From Symplocastrum torsivum CPER-KK1 (lineage in GTDB: Bacteria > Cyanobacteriota > Cyanobacteriia > Cyanobacteriales > Coleofasciculaceae): 64,000 nt of DNA. Position 1 is the stretch's first letter; each line of letters opens with the position of its first letter. Below, piece after piece: positions 7,795 to 18,090 of this stretch. The DNA is taken from NCBI GenBank assembly GCA_019358875.1, contig JAHHIF010000004.1:124001-188000 (forward strand), given 5' to 3'. Both the position numbers and the translations under genes were made by a program. The notes under the pieces are model-generated. The model saw nothing but the letters and a program-made list of their open reading frames with translations. It was not told where the DNA came from and ran no database searches.

Positions 7795-10700
7795 TTAGTT
7801 CTTGTCATTTTCCGTGGGTTTGGGGTCTAGAGGTGGCTCACAAAGATAGCGGTCGCTTTCCCTCACATTTTGGTTGTTTTCGAGATAGTCCCGTAACCAA
7901 CTACAGCTTTTGTCTAACAGATCGTCTAGCTCCAAATTCCACACAATCACTGTATCATCCTGACTCGCTGAGGCAAGAAATTTTCCATCGTTGCTCCAGC
8001 TAATGCTAGTCACACGCTCCTTATGCCCTTCTAAAGTTTTGATTAACGTGTTATCCAGCCGCCAGAGCTGTATTTCATTGTCCCAACTCGTGGTTGCTAA
8101 AATTTGACCTCTAGGACTAAAGCGAACTTTCGCCACACTATCCGTATGCCCTTTCAGGGTTTTAAGTAGCTTTCCATCACGGCTCCAAAGTTTTACTGTG
8201 TTGTCATAACTTGCTGAGGCGAGCCTTTGCGAATCCGGTGAAAAATTAACGTCTAAAACCCAGCTACTATGACCATGCAGAGTTTTTAGCAATGTGCCAT
8301 CAGCGAGCCACAACTTCACGCTGTTGTCATCACTAGCGGAGGCAATTCTCTGACCATCCGCACTGAAACTCACCGAGTTAATCGGCTTGGAAACTACCAG
8401 CTTTGCACCATATCTAGACCAACGTAGAAACGGTTTGCGAGAACTGTTGAGTCTTAGGGCAGTTGCTTCCTCTTCGGCACCACGATGGCTCTCTAACGTC
8501 TTAATCAACGTTCCATCACGATTCCACAGTTTCACGGTTCCATCCCGGCTAGTAGAGACAAGCTGCTCTCCATCAGGACTAAAGCTGACATCCAACACCC
8601 AGTCAGTGTGCCCAGTTAACGTTTTAATTAATCCTCCACGACGGTTCCATAGCTTTACCGTTTTATCCCGACTTGCCGAAACAATGAGTTGACCATCCGG
8701 GCTAAAAGCGACGCTATCGACGCTATCTGTATGCCCCTTCAACGTATTGATCAACTTACCCGTGCGAGTCCAGATTTTCACGGTTTTGTCCTTGCTGGCC
8801 GTGACAATTAACTCACTATTCGGTGAAAACGTCACCTCTTCAACATCATCTTGATGTCCTCGTAAAATTAAGCGAGAGGGGTGGCGACGACCCCAAAGCT
8901 TGATCGTTTTGTCTAAGCTAGCTGAAGCCAGTAGAGGTTGAGGCGGTGAGGTGGTGAAAAGCCTACCTCCCTGTCCCTCTTGCCGACTCAGGACAGTGGG
9001 ATTGAAGCTAACCGCCGTGACGCTATCACTATGTCCCAAAAACGTCTTGAGTAAAGTGCCATCCTGACTCCAGAGATTCAAGGTATTGTCAGCACTCGCT
9101 GAAGCTAGGAGTTGACCATCGGCACTAAACGCTACTCCCAACACCCATTTCTGATGCTTGGAAAATGTTTTGAGTAGCTTACCACTACGGCTCCAGATCT
9201 TAACCGTTTTATCATCACTGGCGGAGGCAATTCTCTGACCGTCAGGACTAAACACCACGCAGTTAACCTTGCCCTCGTGTCCTTTCAACGTTTGCAGCAA
9301 CGTCCCCTTTAGTGTCCACAATCGGATTGTCCGGTCGGCGCTGGCAGACGCGACAATTTCACCATCAGGGCTAAAGCTGACTGACTGCACGGCATCTGTG
9401 TGTCCCTGAAAGGTTCTAATTAACTTGCCGCCAACAGTCCAAAGTCGAATTGTGCGATCGATCCCGACAGAAGCAATCTGTTCTCCATCGGGACTGAAGC
9501 TAACGCTGTACACATTACCAAGATGACCTCGAAGTGTTTTTACGACTTTGCCATTGCGCCGCCAAAGCTTTACCGTGCCATCCCAGCTAGCTGAAGCAAT
9601 TAGCTTACTGTCAGGGCTAAACGCTACATGAGTGACGCTACCTTGATGACCCCTTAGGGTAGTAACCAAGCTCCCATTCGGGTTCCATAGTTTCACGGTT
9701 TGGTCGTCGCTAGCCGAGGCAATCAACTGTCCATTTGGGGAAAAGCTAATGTGTGAGATAACATCACTATGCCCTTCCAAGCGATTACGCTCAGCCGTTG
9801 AATAAATCGCCTGTGAAAGCGCTGTCACCACCTGTAGTTGGGTATCGGGTTCTACTTGTGGAGACGAGAGATTGTCGGTTTCTAGTGTCTTGAGTCGTCT
9901 GGCGGCTCTTAAAGCCTCAATCAGTGCATCAAACGGCTTATTTGCTAAAAATAGGGCTTCTGATGAGGCAACAAGTGCATTTAGCTGAGCATTAATTAAA
10001 AGCGTTCCTGCTAGTCTTCTTTGTACCTCAGCACGCCATCCCAATCCCCCGGCACTAACAGCAAGGACTGTCATTGTCGCACCAATCGCGATCGCTCGCT
10101 GTCGCTGCTTACGAACTCGCAACAGTTCAATCTCATTACTTCTTAGTTGTGCCAAAAAGCGAGATTGATTACGCTGGTAATAGTTATACCGAATCGGTTC
10201 AACGAGATAATCGTGAACCAATTGATAACGGTCTTGTAGCGCTTCCGGGATGCGGAACACCAAGCCTGAACCGACTAAAATCTTTAAAATCAAGTCGAGT
10301 GTGTCTGTTTTCCAGTGGGCTGAAATGTTACTGACCGTTGACCACTGACTATTAACCAACTCAGGTAGCGTTTTCAACGGGCGAATCCCTCGTTCATTAG
10401 TCAAAGCAAATAAGACTTGCCACACAATATCTTCGTTTTCTGAGCCACAATCGCTGATGACGTTTAAAAGCGATCGCTCTACCAAAACAGCTTTTGGGTC
10501 AGCGCCAAGGGCATAGTATTGGGCAGTGGTTGTAATCTTTTCCGCTTGTAACTGAGCGCCCACGACTTGCAATTCAATCAGACGAACTCCTCCGGAACGT
10601 TCTGCTAAATCTTGAACCAGTGCTTCAATCAGTGAGTCTTCTAACTTAAATTGAGACACTGTTGCCAGTGTGCGAATCACGTTTTTCGTATCTTCCGGGG

Positions 10701-13029
10701 AAATATCTCCCAAGGGATAACGAAGCTGTCGCTCCAAAATGTTGTTGTTGATGGCGTTGAGATTACAGTACTGTTCACACTCCAACAAATAATGCAGATA
10801 ATCTTCTCGTAGTGACAAAATGACTTTCACAAAAGGAAGATTCAGACATTGCGCCAAAAAATCATAAAACTGACGCCGCTGGGCTAAATCAGTACACGCA
10901 AAGAAAAATTCTTCAAACTGGTCAAAAATTAGAACGGTTAATAAATTGCGTTCATAAGATAGCTGCAACTGCTCAAGAATCGTGGGAATGTCTGAAGGGG
11001 TGAAGGTTGGTACGTCATAAACGTTGGCTTTGCCAAACGGATAGGGAAGGCTTGAGGCTTGGGAGGATTCGTTTGAACTTTCTATTCTGCTAACTTGCCA
11101 ACTGTTTAATTTTTGGGTAAGTAGTCGTCCTAACTCCCCTACCCAATCTCTATACACTTTTTGCACAACTGGCATGGTTGCTCTAGTACCGATGATTCGT
11201 GCTTCTAGAGCAGGTACCAAACCTGCATTGAGCAGCGAACTTTTACCAACGCCGGAGGAACCGTGAATGATCGTTAGCTTGTGGTCATTACGACTGAGAC
11301 GTTCAATTAGGCGATTGACATCGATCTGCCGCCCTGCTGCTGCGATTTCTGGGGGGGAGAGTCTTCTCCCTTGCCGTCCCGGCTGCAAGGAGGTAGCACC
11401 GAGGAAGGGACAAAGACCATACTGTTGTTCAATCAAGCGCTGCTCTTGCTTGAGTTCAAACGCTCGTAGATATTGCTGTTGCTCAAGATAAAGCGATCGC
11501 AATTCCTGCAAGATATCAATGTAGAGCTGTAGTTGTCGCTGTTGAGAGTGGGGTGGTGACTTAATCGCTTGTTCCAGGGACGTAACAGCCGCGATTGGCT
11601 CACCCAACTGCCGCTGTGCTTTTGCCACAATCAACAGAAAAAAGGCTCGATAGTGATCGACACCTTGCAACACCACTTCACTACTACTTTGCGATCTCCC
11701 TTTAGACGGTACCGGAAGCAATCGCTTCTCTAAGCTTTGCTCTGTTAAAACAACGGAAGCCCAGGCTTGTGCGTCAACCGAGAGTTGCTGAGGTTCTGAC
11801 GATTGAGAGGGGTCAAGAATATCGATAGCACTAGTGGCTAAGGCTTGTGCATCCTCCCACATTGACTCGACTAACGCCACAAGTGCCAAAAAACCATACG
11901 ATTGAGCCAGTCGCACAGGATTGTTTTGAATTTGAGGCTGCGCTAGAGCCTGTAGCGCCAGAGCTTGTAGAGCTGTCCAGTTTTGTAGGTATCGGAACAC
12001 CTCCCCCAGTTGAATGGTTAACTGAGCGACTATATCTAACCGCCCAGCTACGGCAAACACGTCTATTGCTGACTGAATCGATTCCCTAGCCTGCTCCCAG
12101 TTTCTACAACTTTCGGCTGGTTGCAACTCGGCTTGGCGGCAATAACACAAGCTGATGTGATGGAGCAGTACTCCGATACGCTCTAGTATTTTTTGGTTTT
12201 GAATGTTTGATTTTGAATTGGGCTGAGTTTGCCGACAATCGATTTGTTCAGTCGAGAAATTCTTTCCTCTTTTCAGTTCTTGCTGCCAAAAGCCTAGACT
12301 CTGCTGATACTGTTCTAATGCCAGAGCAATTTGATCATGGTCAAAAGCCTCTCGTCCCAAAATAAATTGCCAGGTAGCGCGTAATTCTGGTTCTAGGCTG
12401 ATATCACGGACGTACAAATCCCGCAGTGCTGACTCCAGTTCCTGGCGTCGGCGGCAGCTTGGTGCCAAATCAAGAGCATTGTTGGGTAGAAACTCCCCGA
12501 AATCGCTGCCTAAAATCGCGGCAAAGAGATCATCGGCGGCTTGATGCCACAACGCAAACAACTGGTTTGTCGGGAGTTCAAACTTAATCGAGGTAGCAGC
12601 CCAACTCTTAAAATCCGGGGCAAACCGTGTGAGCTTTTGCAGTACGTCATCGGTTATCCATAGCACCAAGGGAAATGTCAGATGTTTACGAAACTCATCC
12701 CGCTCTTGGTTTGTCGAAACCAGTACGTGATCAATATCTGTTACCGACTCTAGGTCGAATAGGACTAAGGCGGATGGCTGTTCATCGTTAAGGACGGCGA
12801 GGATATTAATCAACAGGGTTTTGAGCGACTTTGGTAGAACTAACTCACGCATCGGTGCAGTTGTCAGTTCTTGTAGTCTCTGCCACATCTGCGTTGAGCA
12901 GACTTGGTAGTTACAGCGCACCAAAATCAGAGCAAAATGCCCCTGTGAGAGACTAATCGCACGAGATAGGGTTCCTAGCGATCGCTCATTTGATGCGACT
13001 ATCTCTTCTGGTCGAGCTTGCTCCCTCAT
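7795..13029 (-). CDS. STAND NTPase with 14 WD40 repeats (module 1)
   Basis: A 1744-aa protein with four parts. Residues 1-190 form an uncharacterised alpha/beta domain (FALILVRCNY, SALVLFDLESV, PLVLWITDDVLQKL) that resembles a P-loop NTPase without a Walker A. About 190-545 is helical, TPR-like. About 570-1010 is an nSTAND NTPase with Walker A GSSGVGKSS (near 587) and Walker B LTVLIFDQFEEFFF (near 698). A short hydrophobic segment near 1010-1025 could cross the membrane. About 1080-1690 holds 14 WD40 repeats, enough for two seven-bladed propellers. The tail CSWLRDYLENNQNV recurs in the paralogue at 31427-36223. By family knowledge such proteins are ligand-triggered switches; the ligand and output are unknown. 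The partner ATPase gene lies upstream on the same strand. Confidence 0.88.
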   Translation of the reverse strand: MREQARPEEIVASNERSLGTLSRAISLSQGHFALILVRCNYQVCSTQMWQRLQELTTAPMRELVLPKSLKTLLINILAVLNDEQPSALVLFDLESVTDIDHVLVSTNQERDEFRKHLTFPLVLWITDDVLQKLTRFAPDFKSWAATSIKFELPTNQLFALWHQAADDLFAAILGSDFGEFLPNNALDLAPSCRRRQELESALRDLYVRDISLEPELRATWQFILGREAFDHDQIALALEQYQQSLGFWQQELKRGKNFSTEQIDCRQTQPNSKSNIQNQKILERIGVLLHHISLCYCRQAELQPAESCRNWEQARESIQSAIDVFAVAGRLDIVAQLTIQLGEVFRYLQNWTALQALALQALAQPQIQNNPVRLAQSYGFLALVALVESMWEDAQALATSAIDILDPSQSSEPQQLSVDAQAWASVVLTEQSLEKRLLPVPSKGRSQSSSEVVLQGVDHYRAFFLLIVAKAQRQLGEPIAAVTSLEQAIKSPPHSQQRQLQLYIDILQELRSLYLEQQQYLRAFELKQEQRLIEQQYGLCPFLGATSLQPGRQGRRLSPPEIAAAGRQIDVNRLIERLSRNDHKLTIIHGSSGVGKSSLLNAGLVPALEARIIGTRATMPVVQKVYRDWVGELGRLLTQKLNSWQVSRIESSNESSQASSLPYPFGKANVYDVPTFTPSDIPTILEQLQLSYERNLLTVLIFDQFEEFFFACTDLAQRRQFYDFLAQCLNLPFVKVILSLREDYLHYLLECEQYCNLNAINNNILERQLRYPLGDISPEDTKNVIRTLATVSQFKLEDSLIEALVQDLAERSGGVRLIELQVVGAQLQAEKITTTAQYYALGADPKAVLVERSLLNVISDCGSENEDIVWQVLFALTNERGIRPLKTLPELVNSQWSTVSNISAHWKTDTLDLILKILVGSGLVFRIPEALQDRYQLVHDYLVEPIRYNYYQRNQSRFLAQLRSNEIELLRVRKQRQRAIAIGATMTVLAVSAGGLGWRAEVQRRLAGTLLINAQLNALVASSEALFLANKPFDALIEALRAARRLKTLETDNLSSPQVEPDTQLQVVTALSQAIYSTAERNRLEGHSDVISHISFSPNGQLIASASDDQTVKLWNPNGSLVTTLRGHQGSVTHVAFSPDSKLIASASWDGTVKLWRRNGKVVKTLRGHLGNVYSVSFSPDGEQIASVGIDRTIRLWTVGGKLIRTFQGHTDAVQSVSFSPDGEIVASASADRTIRLWTLKGTLLQTLKGHEGKVNCVVFSPDGQRIASASDDKTVKIWSRSGKLLKTFSKHQKWVLGVAFSADGQLLASASADNTLNLWSQDGTLLKTFLGHSDSVTAVSFNPTVLSRQEGQGGRLFTTSPPQPLLASASLDKTIKLWGRRHPSRLILRGHQDDVEEVTFSPNSELIVTASKDKTVKIWTRTGKLINTLKGHTDSVDSVAFSPDGQLIVSASRDKTVKLWNRRGGLIKTLTGHTDWVLDVSFSPDGEQLVSTSRDGTVKLWNRDGTLIKTLESHRGAEEEATALRLNSSRKPFLRWSRYGAKLVVSKPINSVSFSADGQRIASASDDNSVKLWLADGTLLKTLHGHSSWVLDVNFSPDSQRLASASYDNTVKLWSRDGKLLKTLKGHTDSVAKVRFSPRGQILATTSWDNEIQLWRLDNTLIKTLEGHKERVTSISWSNDGKFLASASQDDTVIVWNLELDDLLDKSCSWLRDYLENNQNVRESDRYLCEPPLDPKPTENDKN

Positions 13030-13897
13030 TCAACAAATGCTTTGACTGGTACTGGTACACAATTGCCAATTCGTCTAGGTGTATTTCTCTGGTCAGAGTA
13101 AAATCGAAAACTTTTGTTGAGCAGATATTGGACGTTTCCAGCAAAAATGTGGGCACTTAGCTATTGCTCAAAATTGACTTCTCTACACTGGCTCAGCTTT
13201 GAGTTGGGTATTCTGAGCCTTTAGCACCCATTAGTCATTTGGCTTTTCGATCAAACAGCTTCTGAATACACTTACCTCCTAAGTGTAGTAATTGTTCACT
13301 GACGATTTTTACCTAACGTCCTCAGTTTCTTGGCTAGACTACTCAAAAAATCCCCGAAAACACCAGAAATCGTATTCCTTTGATGAGTAACACGAGCCTA
13401 GATGAAATGTAACAGCCAAACCTAGCAATTTGGCATCCGTGATTTTGCGGATATTTGAGTTTGCCTACAAGTTAAAAATCACAATAATTACACTATCAGT
13501 GATTTGCCGGACAGTGTCAGTGACTAAAAATTAAGAAATCTAGTGATCATACAAGAAGATGAATGTGACAAAATATTCACTAACTAGTGATACTCGTCAC
13601 TGCCTAAAGGTGGCTGGCAAGAAGGCAACGCTGATAAATCGTTGATTTTGCTACAACTTGCAGTAGGGTAGACACGGCTAGCCCTGTGTCTTGTTTAAGG
13701 CGCGTAGGTGGTAGGTTTTAGGGGAAAATCTAGAGCAAGACTTGGAAAGCTTGGGACTTCGGGAAAATTCTAACTCCAAGACTCGCCGCTCACCCTAGAC
13801 AAACGCCACCTAAAACCTGCCAGTTTGACAGGGGTAGGTAGACACTACCTACCCGACTGAATCCTTGCTGTTGGCACGGCAGTTGAGTGCTGGACTT
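13030..13897. other. 868-bp spacer inside module 1
   Basis: No gene is seen between the ATPase gene and the STAND gene. The right part (13680-13870) contains GC-rich sequence with CACCTAAAACCT-like and TAGGTAGACACTACCTACC inverted elements. The central part holds a periodic GTGA array listed separately. This contrasts with the 4-bp overlap of the same two genes in module 2, so the STAND gene here probably has its own promoter in this spacer. Confidence 0.5.
13494..13592. promoter_or_regulatory. Five GTGAY elements at 21-23 bp spacing
   Basis: GTGA occurs at 13499, 13520, 13543, 13565 and 13587, with gaps of 21, 23, 22 and 22 bp, each followed by T or C. Four of the five have AGTGA. The last copy also forms the palindrome TCACTAACTAGTGA (13577-13590). 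Spacing of two helical turns places every copy on one face of the DNA, which suggests cooperative protein binding. The protein is unknown. Confidence 0.5.
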
Positions 13898-15241
13898 CTA
13901 CGAAACGGAACTTTTATTAGTTACTGCACTCAAAGAACGAAACCGTTCTGTTTCTACCAAGGCTGGGTTGATCCCAAACCAGCGACCCAACTCATCCCGG
14001 TATTCATAGACAAACCCACTGCGTAGCAGAACTTGGTACTCCCTTTCACCTTTGACAACCTGCTGATGCACCACTTGGGACAGCAACTCCCATTCTTCAT
14101 CGTCCACGCCCAGTGTGAGGTCATCACGGTTGCTTTTGATGACACTCTCCAGGCATCGGCGTGATAGGGGAGGATCTTCCTGTTGTAGGCAGCTATAGAG
14201 CAGCCCCAATAAGTTGCGGACATGACCCCCGCTAATACGACATAGACGGTTAAGGGTTGCCAGACTGTCAAAAACCTTGGGAATCAAACTCAGCCGCGCC
14301 TGAGCATCAACATCGGGAAAGGCTCGTGCCAGTACCAGTTGTTGCAACAGAGTTATTCCTTTGGGAGAGTCTCGACCATCTCGGAGCTGTATCGGCACCA
14401 TCGGCAAGACTTTCGGGGCTACCCCACCCCCTAAGCGATTTTTTAGGGTTTCATATTCATTGGAGAACATCAAATCCAAGGGTAAGGTGTAAACAACGTG
14501 GCAGTTCAATCGCCGCAACTGAGAACCACGGTCGATGAAGAGGTACTCTGGTTGCGATCGCCCAGAGGGCATCGGGCGATTATCAACTCGGTCAAGATTA
14601 TCAATAATCACCACCAAGCCTTTCTTGCCGCGTCCCTTGAGTTCTTCAATCCCTCGCCCTAGAATTTCTTCATTGATCGCACTCAAAATACCTTGAGTTC
14701 GGGGTTCTAGGTGCTGCCTGAGTTGTTCGCGCAGTTGAGGGCTGTCTTTGGTTTTAGCTGTAATTTTGCCAATACCGAGCGAGAGTTCGGCTTCAGCAGA
14801 CAAATCAATCGGGGTTTGGAAAAAGTCTTTGATGTCGTTGAATAATCTCGCAAAATACTGGGGTCGAAGGTGGATACCAATCGCTTCCAAGCTTTCGCTC
14901 ACTGACTTGGCGATGCTGAGCAAAATATCGCTGATATCAACATCCGCCATGTCCAAGTCTTGAGAAGACTCAAAATAAACGACATGAAATTGCTGCTGCT
15001 CCAACTGAGCTTTGAGTCGAAACAGCTCGGTAGACTTTCCACAACCAATGTGTCCGGTAAATAGCTGACAGGTCGGCTCATCTGGAGAAAGACGAGTGAT
15101 GGTTCGTCCTAGGGCTTCGATAATCCTACCGCCCCGCACGGAGGAAAAATCGATATAGTACTGACGATCATCAGGATTCCCTACAATTAAAGTCTTTGCA
15201 GGGTTACACGCTTTGAAAAATGTTAGTAGATGCAAGTCCAT
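13898..15241 (-). CDS. P-loop ATPase partner of STAND protein (module 1)
   Basis: About 447 aa. A conserved N-terminal signature (FFKACNPAKTL, NPDDRQYYIDFSSVRGG) is followed by Walker A GHIGCGKSTEL (about 63-73) and Walker B LVVIIDNLDRVDN (about 209-221), then a helical region and a C-terminal domain ending FVYEYRDELGRWFGINPAL, possibly winged-helix. There is no signal peptide or membrane segment. The product at 30132-31430 is closely similar over its whole length, and both genes precede a STAND/WD40 gene. The start at 15241 matches the start of that paralogue; a frame start 14 codons earlier is not favoured. Its exact AAA/STAND subfamily is not clear to me. Confidence 0.82.
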   Translation of the reverse strand: MDLHLLTFFKACNPAKTLIVGNPDDRQYYIDFSSVRGGRIIEALGRTITRLSPDEPTCQLFTGHIGCGKSTELFRLKAQLEQQQFHVVYFESSQDLDMADVDISDILLSIAKSVSESLEAIGIHLRPQYFARLFNDIKDFFQTPIDLSAEAELSLGIGKITAKTKDSPQLREQLRQHLEPRTQGILSAINEEILGRGIEELKGRGKKGLVVIIDNLDRVDNRPMPSGRSQPEYLFIDRGSQLRRLNCHVVYTLPLDLMFSNEYETLKNRLGGGVAPKVLPMVPIQLRDGRDSPKGITLLQQLVLARAFPDVDAQARLSLIPKVFDSLATLNRLCRISGGHVRNLLGLLYSCLQQEDPPLSRRCLESVIKSNRDDLTLGVDDEEWELLSQVVHQQVVKGEREYQVLLRSGFVYEYRDELGRWFGINPALVETERFRSLSAVTNKSSVS

Positions 15242-15283
15242 TCTTACTACTTTACAGGTGTCTTTCCTGATCACCTGTCGCAT

Positions 15284-15720
15284 TTGGATGTAAGACTTTA
15301 TAGTGTCTCTACCCTCCCTAACGCAAGGGAAAGACAGCCCTCACCCAGGTCGGATTGACCAAGCCCCTCTGGGCTAAGGAGTAGGGAGTCGGGAAAAGAC
15401 ACCCCCTTGCGGAAGACTTTTGTCGTTGAACCTTGACGGGTTTCCTGTCAATAAACAACCGCGAACAGTTAACCACAGGCATTTGGGAAATTTCTGAAGG
15501 TTCAGAAAAGCTCTAGTGAATTAGAGCCGATAGCGGCAATAATTGGCATACTTATAGCGTCGGGAAAAGGAGTGGTTCAATGAAAAAGTATCGTGAGCTA
15601 AGTGGATACGGGAGTACGGCTAAAGGGGTTCTACCCAGCAGCCCGTTACTCTTCCTTCGTTAAGCAGTTCAACAAACACATTACATTCACTTATGTTCTT
15701 TCTTGATTGAGCGGTAGTAG
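15284..15720. other. Divergent promoter region between module 1 and ftsQ
   Basis: This spacer must hold the promoters of the leftward ATPase gene and of rightward ftsQ. GC-rich dispersed-repeat sequence lies near 15310-15420. Apart from a possible 27-codon open frame at 15580-15663, no gene was seen. The usual neighbours of ftsQ in other cyanobacteria (murB, murC, ddl) are absent here. Confidence 0.4.
15580..15663 (+). CDS. Possible 27-aa leader ORF upstream of ftsQ
   Basis: ATG at 15580 is preceded by AAAAGGAG at good distance (8 nt), and the frame runs 27 codons to TAA at 15661. The peptide starts MKKYRELSGYGSTAKG and ends PSSPLLFLR. It ends 57 bp before ftsQ. The strong ribosome site is the only support; it may be a regulatory leader or chance. 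Confidence 0.25.
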   Translation: MKKYRELSGYGSTAKGVLPSSPLLFLR

Positions 15721-16563
15721 ATGGCAAACATCGCATCAGTCTCTCAAACCCAATTAACCACCCGACGCAAAAAGCTACGACGTGAGCGCCGGGTTAAATC
15801 ATTTCAAGCACTTTGGCGATCGCTGTTTGTCGGTGGGATGGCAACCAGTTTGGTCTGGGCGATTACTTTACCCGAATGGGTGATTCGTCAACCGGAACAA
15901 ATTGTGATCGAGGGCAATCATTTTCTTTCCGCCCAAGCGATTCGTTCGCTATTGCCCTTGTCGTATCCGCAATCTTTACTAAAAGTCCAACCCCAAGCGA
16001 TCGCCAACTCATTGGAATCTCAAGCCCCCATTGCGGAAGCAACAGTCAGTCGGCAACTGGTACCACCTGGACTAACAATTCAAGTGAAAGAGCGTAAGCC
16101 AGTGGCGATTGCCCAAGCCGCCGCGTCAAAAAACGCCAAAAGTTCCCACTCCAATCAGCCAGGAGGATTACTGGATGAAGAGGGTGTCTTGATGCCCGAA
16201 AGTAGCTATCAGTCAAACTCTGCCAACGTAGAGTTGCCTACGCTGAAGGTTATTGGCTCTAGCGATCAGTATCGTCCCTATTGGTCAGAAGTTTACCAAG
16301 CCGTAAGCCACTCACCCGTCAAAGTTTTCGAGATAGATTGGCAAGATCCAGCTAATTTAATCCTGAAAACCGAATTGGGAAACGTTCACTTTGGTCCTTA
16401 CAGTTCCAGATTTAGTGAGCAACTGGGTATTTTGGATCGGATGCGAGAATTACCAACTCGTGTAAGCCCCAGCAAAATCGCCTACATTAACCTCAAAAAT
16501 CCAGACTTTCCGGCAATTCAAATGACAAAAGAAAATGTCTCTGTTCAATCGGACGCTGATTAA
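15721..16563 (+). CDS. ftsQ: Cell division protein FtsQ/DivIB
   Basis: A 280-aa bitopic membrane protein. A basic cytoplasmic N-terminus (TTRRKKLRRERRVKS) is followed by one membrane segment (about 32-50) and a POTRA domain (about 56-125; QIVIEGNHFLSAQAIRSLLP, LTIQVKERKPVAIAQ), then the FtsQ beta domain with HFGPYSSRFSEQLGIL and the C-terminal YINLKNPDFPAIQM. It acts in the periplasm as a scaffold of the divisome. The next gene, 197 bp downstream on the same strand, is ftsZ, the conserved cyanobacterial order. Length fits the family. Confidence 0.92.
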   Translation: MANIASVSQTQLTTRRKKLRRERRVKSFQALWRSLFVGGMATSLVWAITLPEWVIRQPEQIVIEGNHFLSAQAIRSLLPLSYPQSLLKVQPQAIANSLESQAPIAEATVSRQLVPPGLTIQVKERKPVAIAQAAASKNAKSSHSNQPGGLLDEEGVLMPESSYQSNSANVELPTLKVIGSSDQYRPYWSEVYQAVSHSPVKVFEIDWQDPANLILKTELGNVHFGPYSSRFSEQLGILDRMRELPTRVSPSKIAYINLKNPDFPAIQMTKENVSVQSDAD

Positions 16564-16760
16564 GATTAAAAAAAGAGTGTTACAAAGGTGCATTCAAGTC
16601 TATTGTTAAATTCTTACCAGCGATGTTTGACAACTAGCCTCTGGAACCCCATTCGGCAGTTCAACAAGCATTCGTTGGTTTTTCAATCGACTTACCCTAT
16701 AGTTGACTCAGATTGCTACCTATAACTGATAAAGTTGTATATCGACCCTAACCTATTGCA

Positions 16761-18029
16761 ATGACGCTTAATAGTAAACTAGGGCTTGACCATCAAAGCT
16801 CTCGTATCACATCCGCCGCTGATCTTTCAATTGAAGTGGACAATAGCCATCCCTTCAGCAATTCCGGACTACAGTTCGGCCACAAGCATGATTCCAAGGG
16901 AATCCCCAGGGAAGAAATGAGGAGTGACAATATCGTGCCAGGTAGTGTTGCCAAAATTAAAGTTATTGGTGTTGGCGGCGGTGGGGGCAATGCAGTCAAC
17001 CGCATGATTGAAAGTGAGGTGGCTGGGGTAGAGTTCTGGTCGATCAATACAGATGCTCAGGCACTGGCTCAAGCGTCTGCTCCCAAGCGGTTACAAATGG
17101 GGCAGAAATTGACACGAGGGCTTGGTGCAGGTGGTAATCCAGCGATTGGTCAGAAAGCCGCCGAAGAATCCCGCGATGAAATTGCTCATGCTCTAGAAAA
17201 TACTGACCTCGTTTTCATTACGGCTGGCATGGGAGGCGGTACAGGTACAGGTGCTGCCCCAATTGTTGCTGAAGTGGCAAAGGAAATGGGTTCCCTAACG
17301 GTTGGTGTTGTCACCCGCCCGTTTACCTTTGAGGGACGTCGCCGGACTTCTCAAGCCGAGGAGGGCATTGCCGCTTTGCAAAGCCGGGTGGATACTCTGA
17401 TCGTGATTCCCAACAACAAATTGCTGTCGGTAATTTCAGAACAGACACCCGTTCAGGAAGCTTTTCGGGTTGCCGATGATATCTTGCGCCAAGGGGTGCA
17501 AGGAATCTCCGATATTATTACGATTCCGGGTCTAGTTAACGTTGATTTTGCCGATGTCCGTGCTGTAATGGCGGATGCGGGTTCAGCGTTAATGGGGATC
17601 GGTGTTGGTTCTGGAAAGTCGCGTGCCAGAGAAGCCGCGATGGCAGCAATTTCCTCTCCTCTACTTGAGTCCTCAATTGAAGGAGCAAGAGGTGTTGTCT
17701 TTAATATCACAGGTGGCAGCGATCTCACGCTCCACGAAGTTAATGCAGCCGCAGAAACCGTTTATGAGGTGGTTGATCCCAACGCCAATATTATTTTTGG
17801 TGCTGTGATTGATGAAAAACTTCAAGGTGAGATCAGAATCACGGTGATTGCTACCGGATTTAGTGGAGAAAGCCCGACTGTACCAGTGGCAAGAGAAATT
17901 CCCTATCAGCAACGGCGACCGATTACACCAATCCCAAATCCACCTTCACCGCAAAAGATGGACCCCGGCAGTAGACCTGGATTGGATATTCCGGAATTCC
18001 TGCAACGGCGCCGTTTCCCTAAGCCCTAG
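16761..18029 (+). CDS. ftsZ: Cell division GTPase FtsZ
   Basis: A 422-aa tubulin homologue that forms the Z ring. The N-terminal 60 residues are a variable extension usual in cyanobacteria. The core begins at [20 protein letters not shown]. The tubulin signature [10 protein letters not shown] is at about 158-167, NTD(AQ)A near 97 and the T7 synergy region near [16 protein letters not shown]. The C-terminal tail [13 protein letters not shown] is the conserved peptide that binds membrane-anchor and accessory proteins. Full length, no oddities. It has 197 bp of its own upstream DNA, so it may have a promoter separate from ftsQ. Confidence 0.97.
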   Translation: MTLNSKLGLDHQSSRITSAADLSIEVDNSHPFSNSGLQFGHKHDSKGIPREEMRSDNIVPGSVAKIKVIGVGGGGGNAVNRMIESEVAGVEFWSINTDAQALAQASAPKRLQMGQKLTRGLGAGGNPAIGQKAAEESRDEIAHALENTDLVFITAGMGGGTGTGAAPIVAEVAKEMGSLTVGVVTRPFTFEGRRRTSQAEEGIAALQSRVDTLIVIPNNKLLSVISEQTPVQEAFRVADDILRQGVQGISDIITIPGLVNVDFADVRAVMADAGSALMGIGVGSGKSRAREAAMAAISSPLLESSIEGARGVVFNITGGSDLTLHEVNAAAETVYEVVDPNANIIFGAVIDEKLQGEIRITVIATGFSGESPTVPVAREIPYQQRRPITPIPNPPSPQKMDPGSRPGLDIPEFLQRRRFPKP

Positions 18030-18050
18030 AGGAAGTCAAGAGAAGGAAAG

Positions 18051-18090
18051 CTTGAAGTGAAAGCGTCTTGATACGTTTCACTTATTCAAG
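18051..18090 (+). terminator. Hairpin after ftsZ
   Basis: AAGTGAAA and TTTCACTT pair across a short loop containing CG/CG. An outer CTTGAA/TTCAAG pair may extend the stem. It starts 22 bp after the ftsZ stop. There is no strong T-run, so termination is uncertain. Confidence 0.45.
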
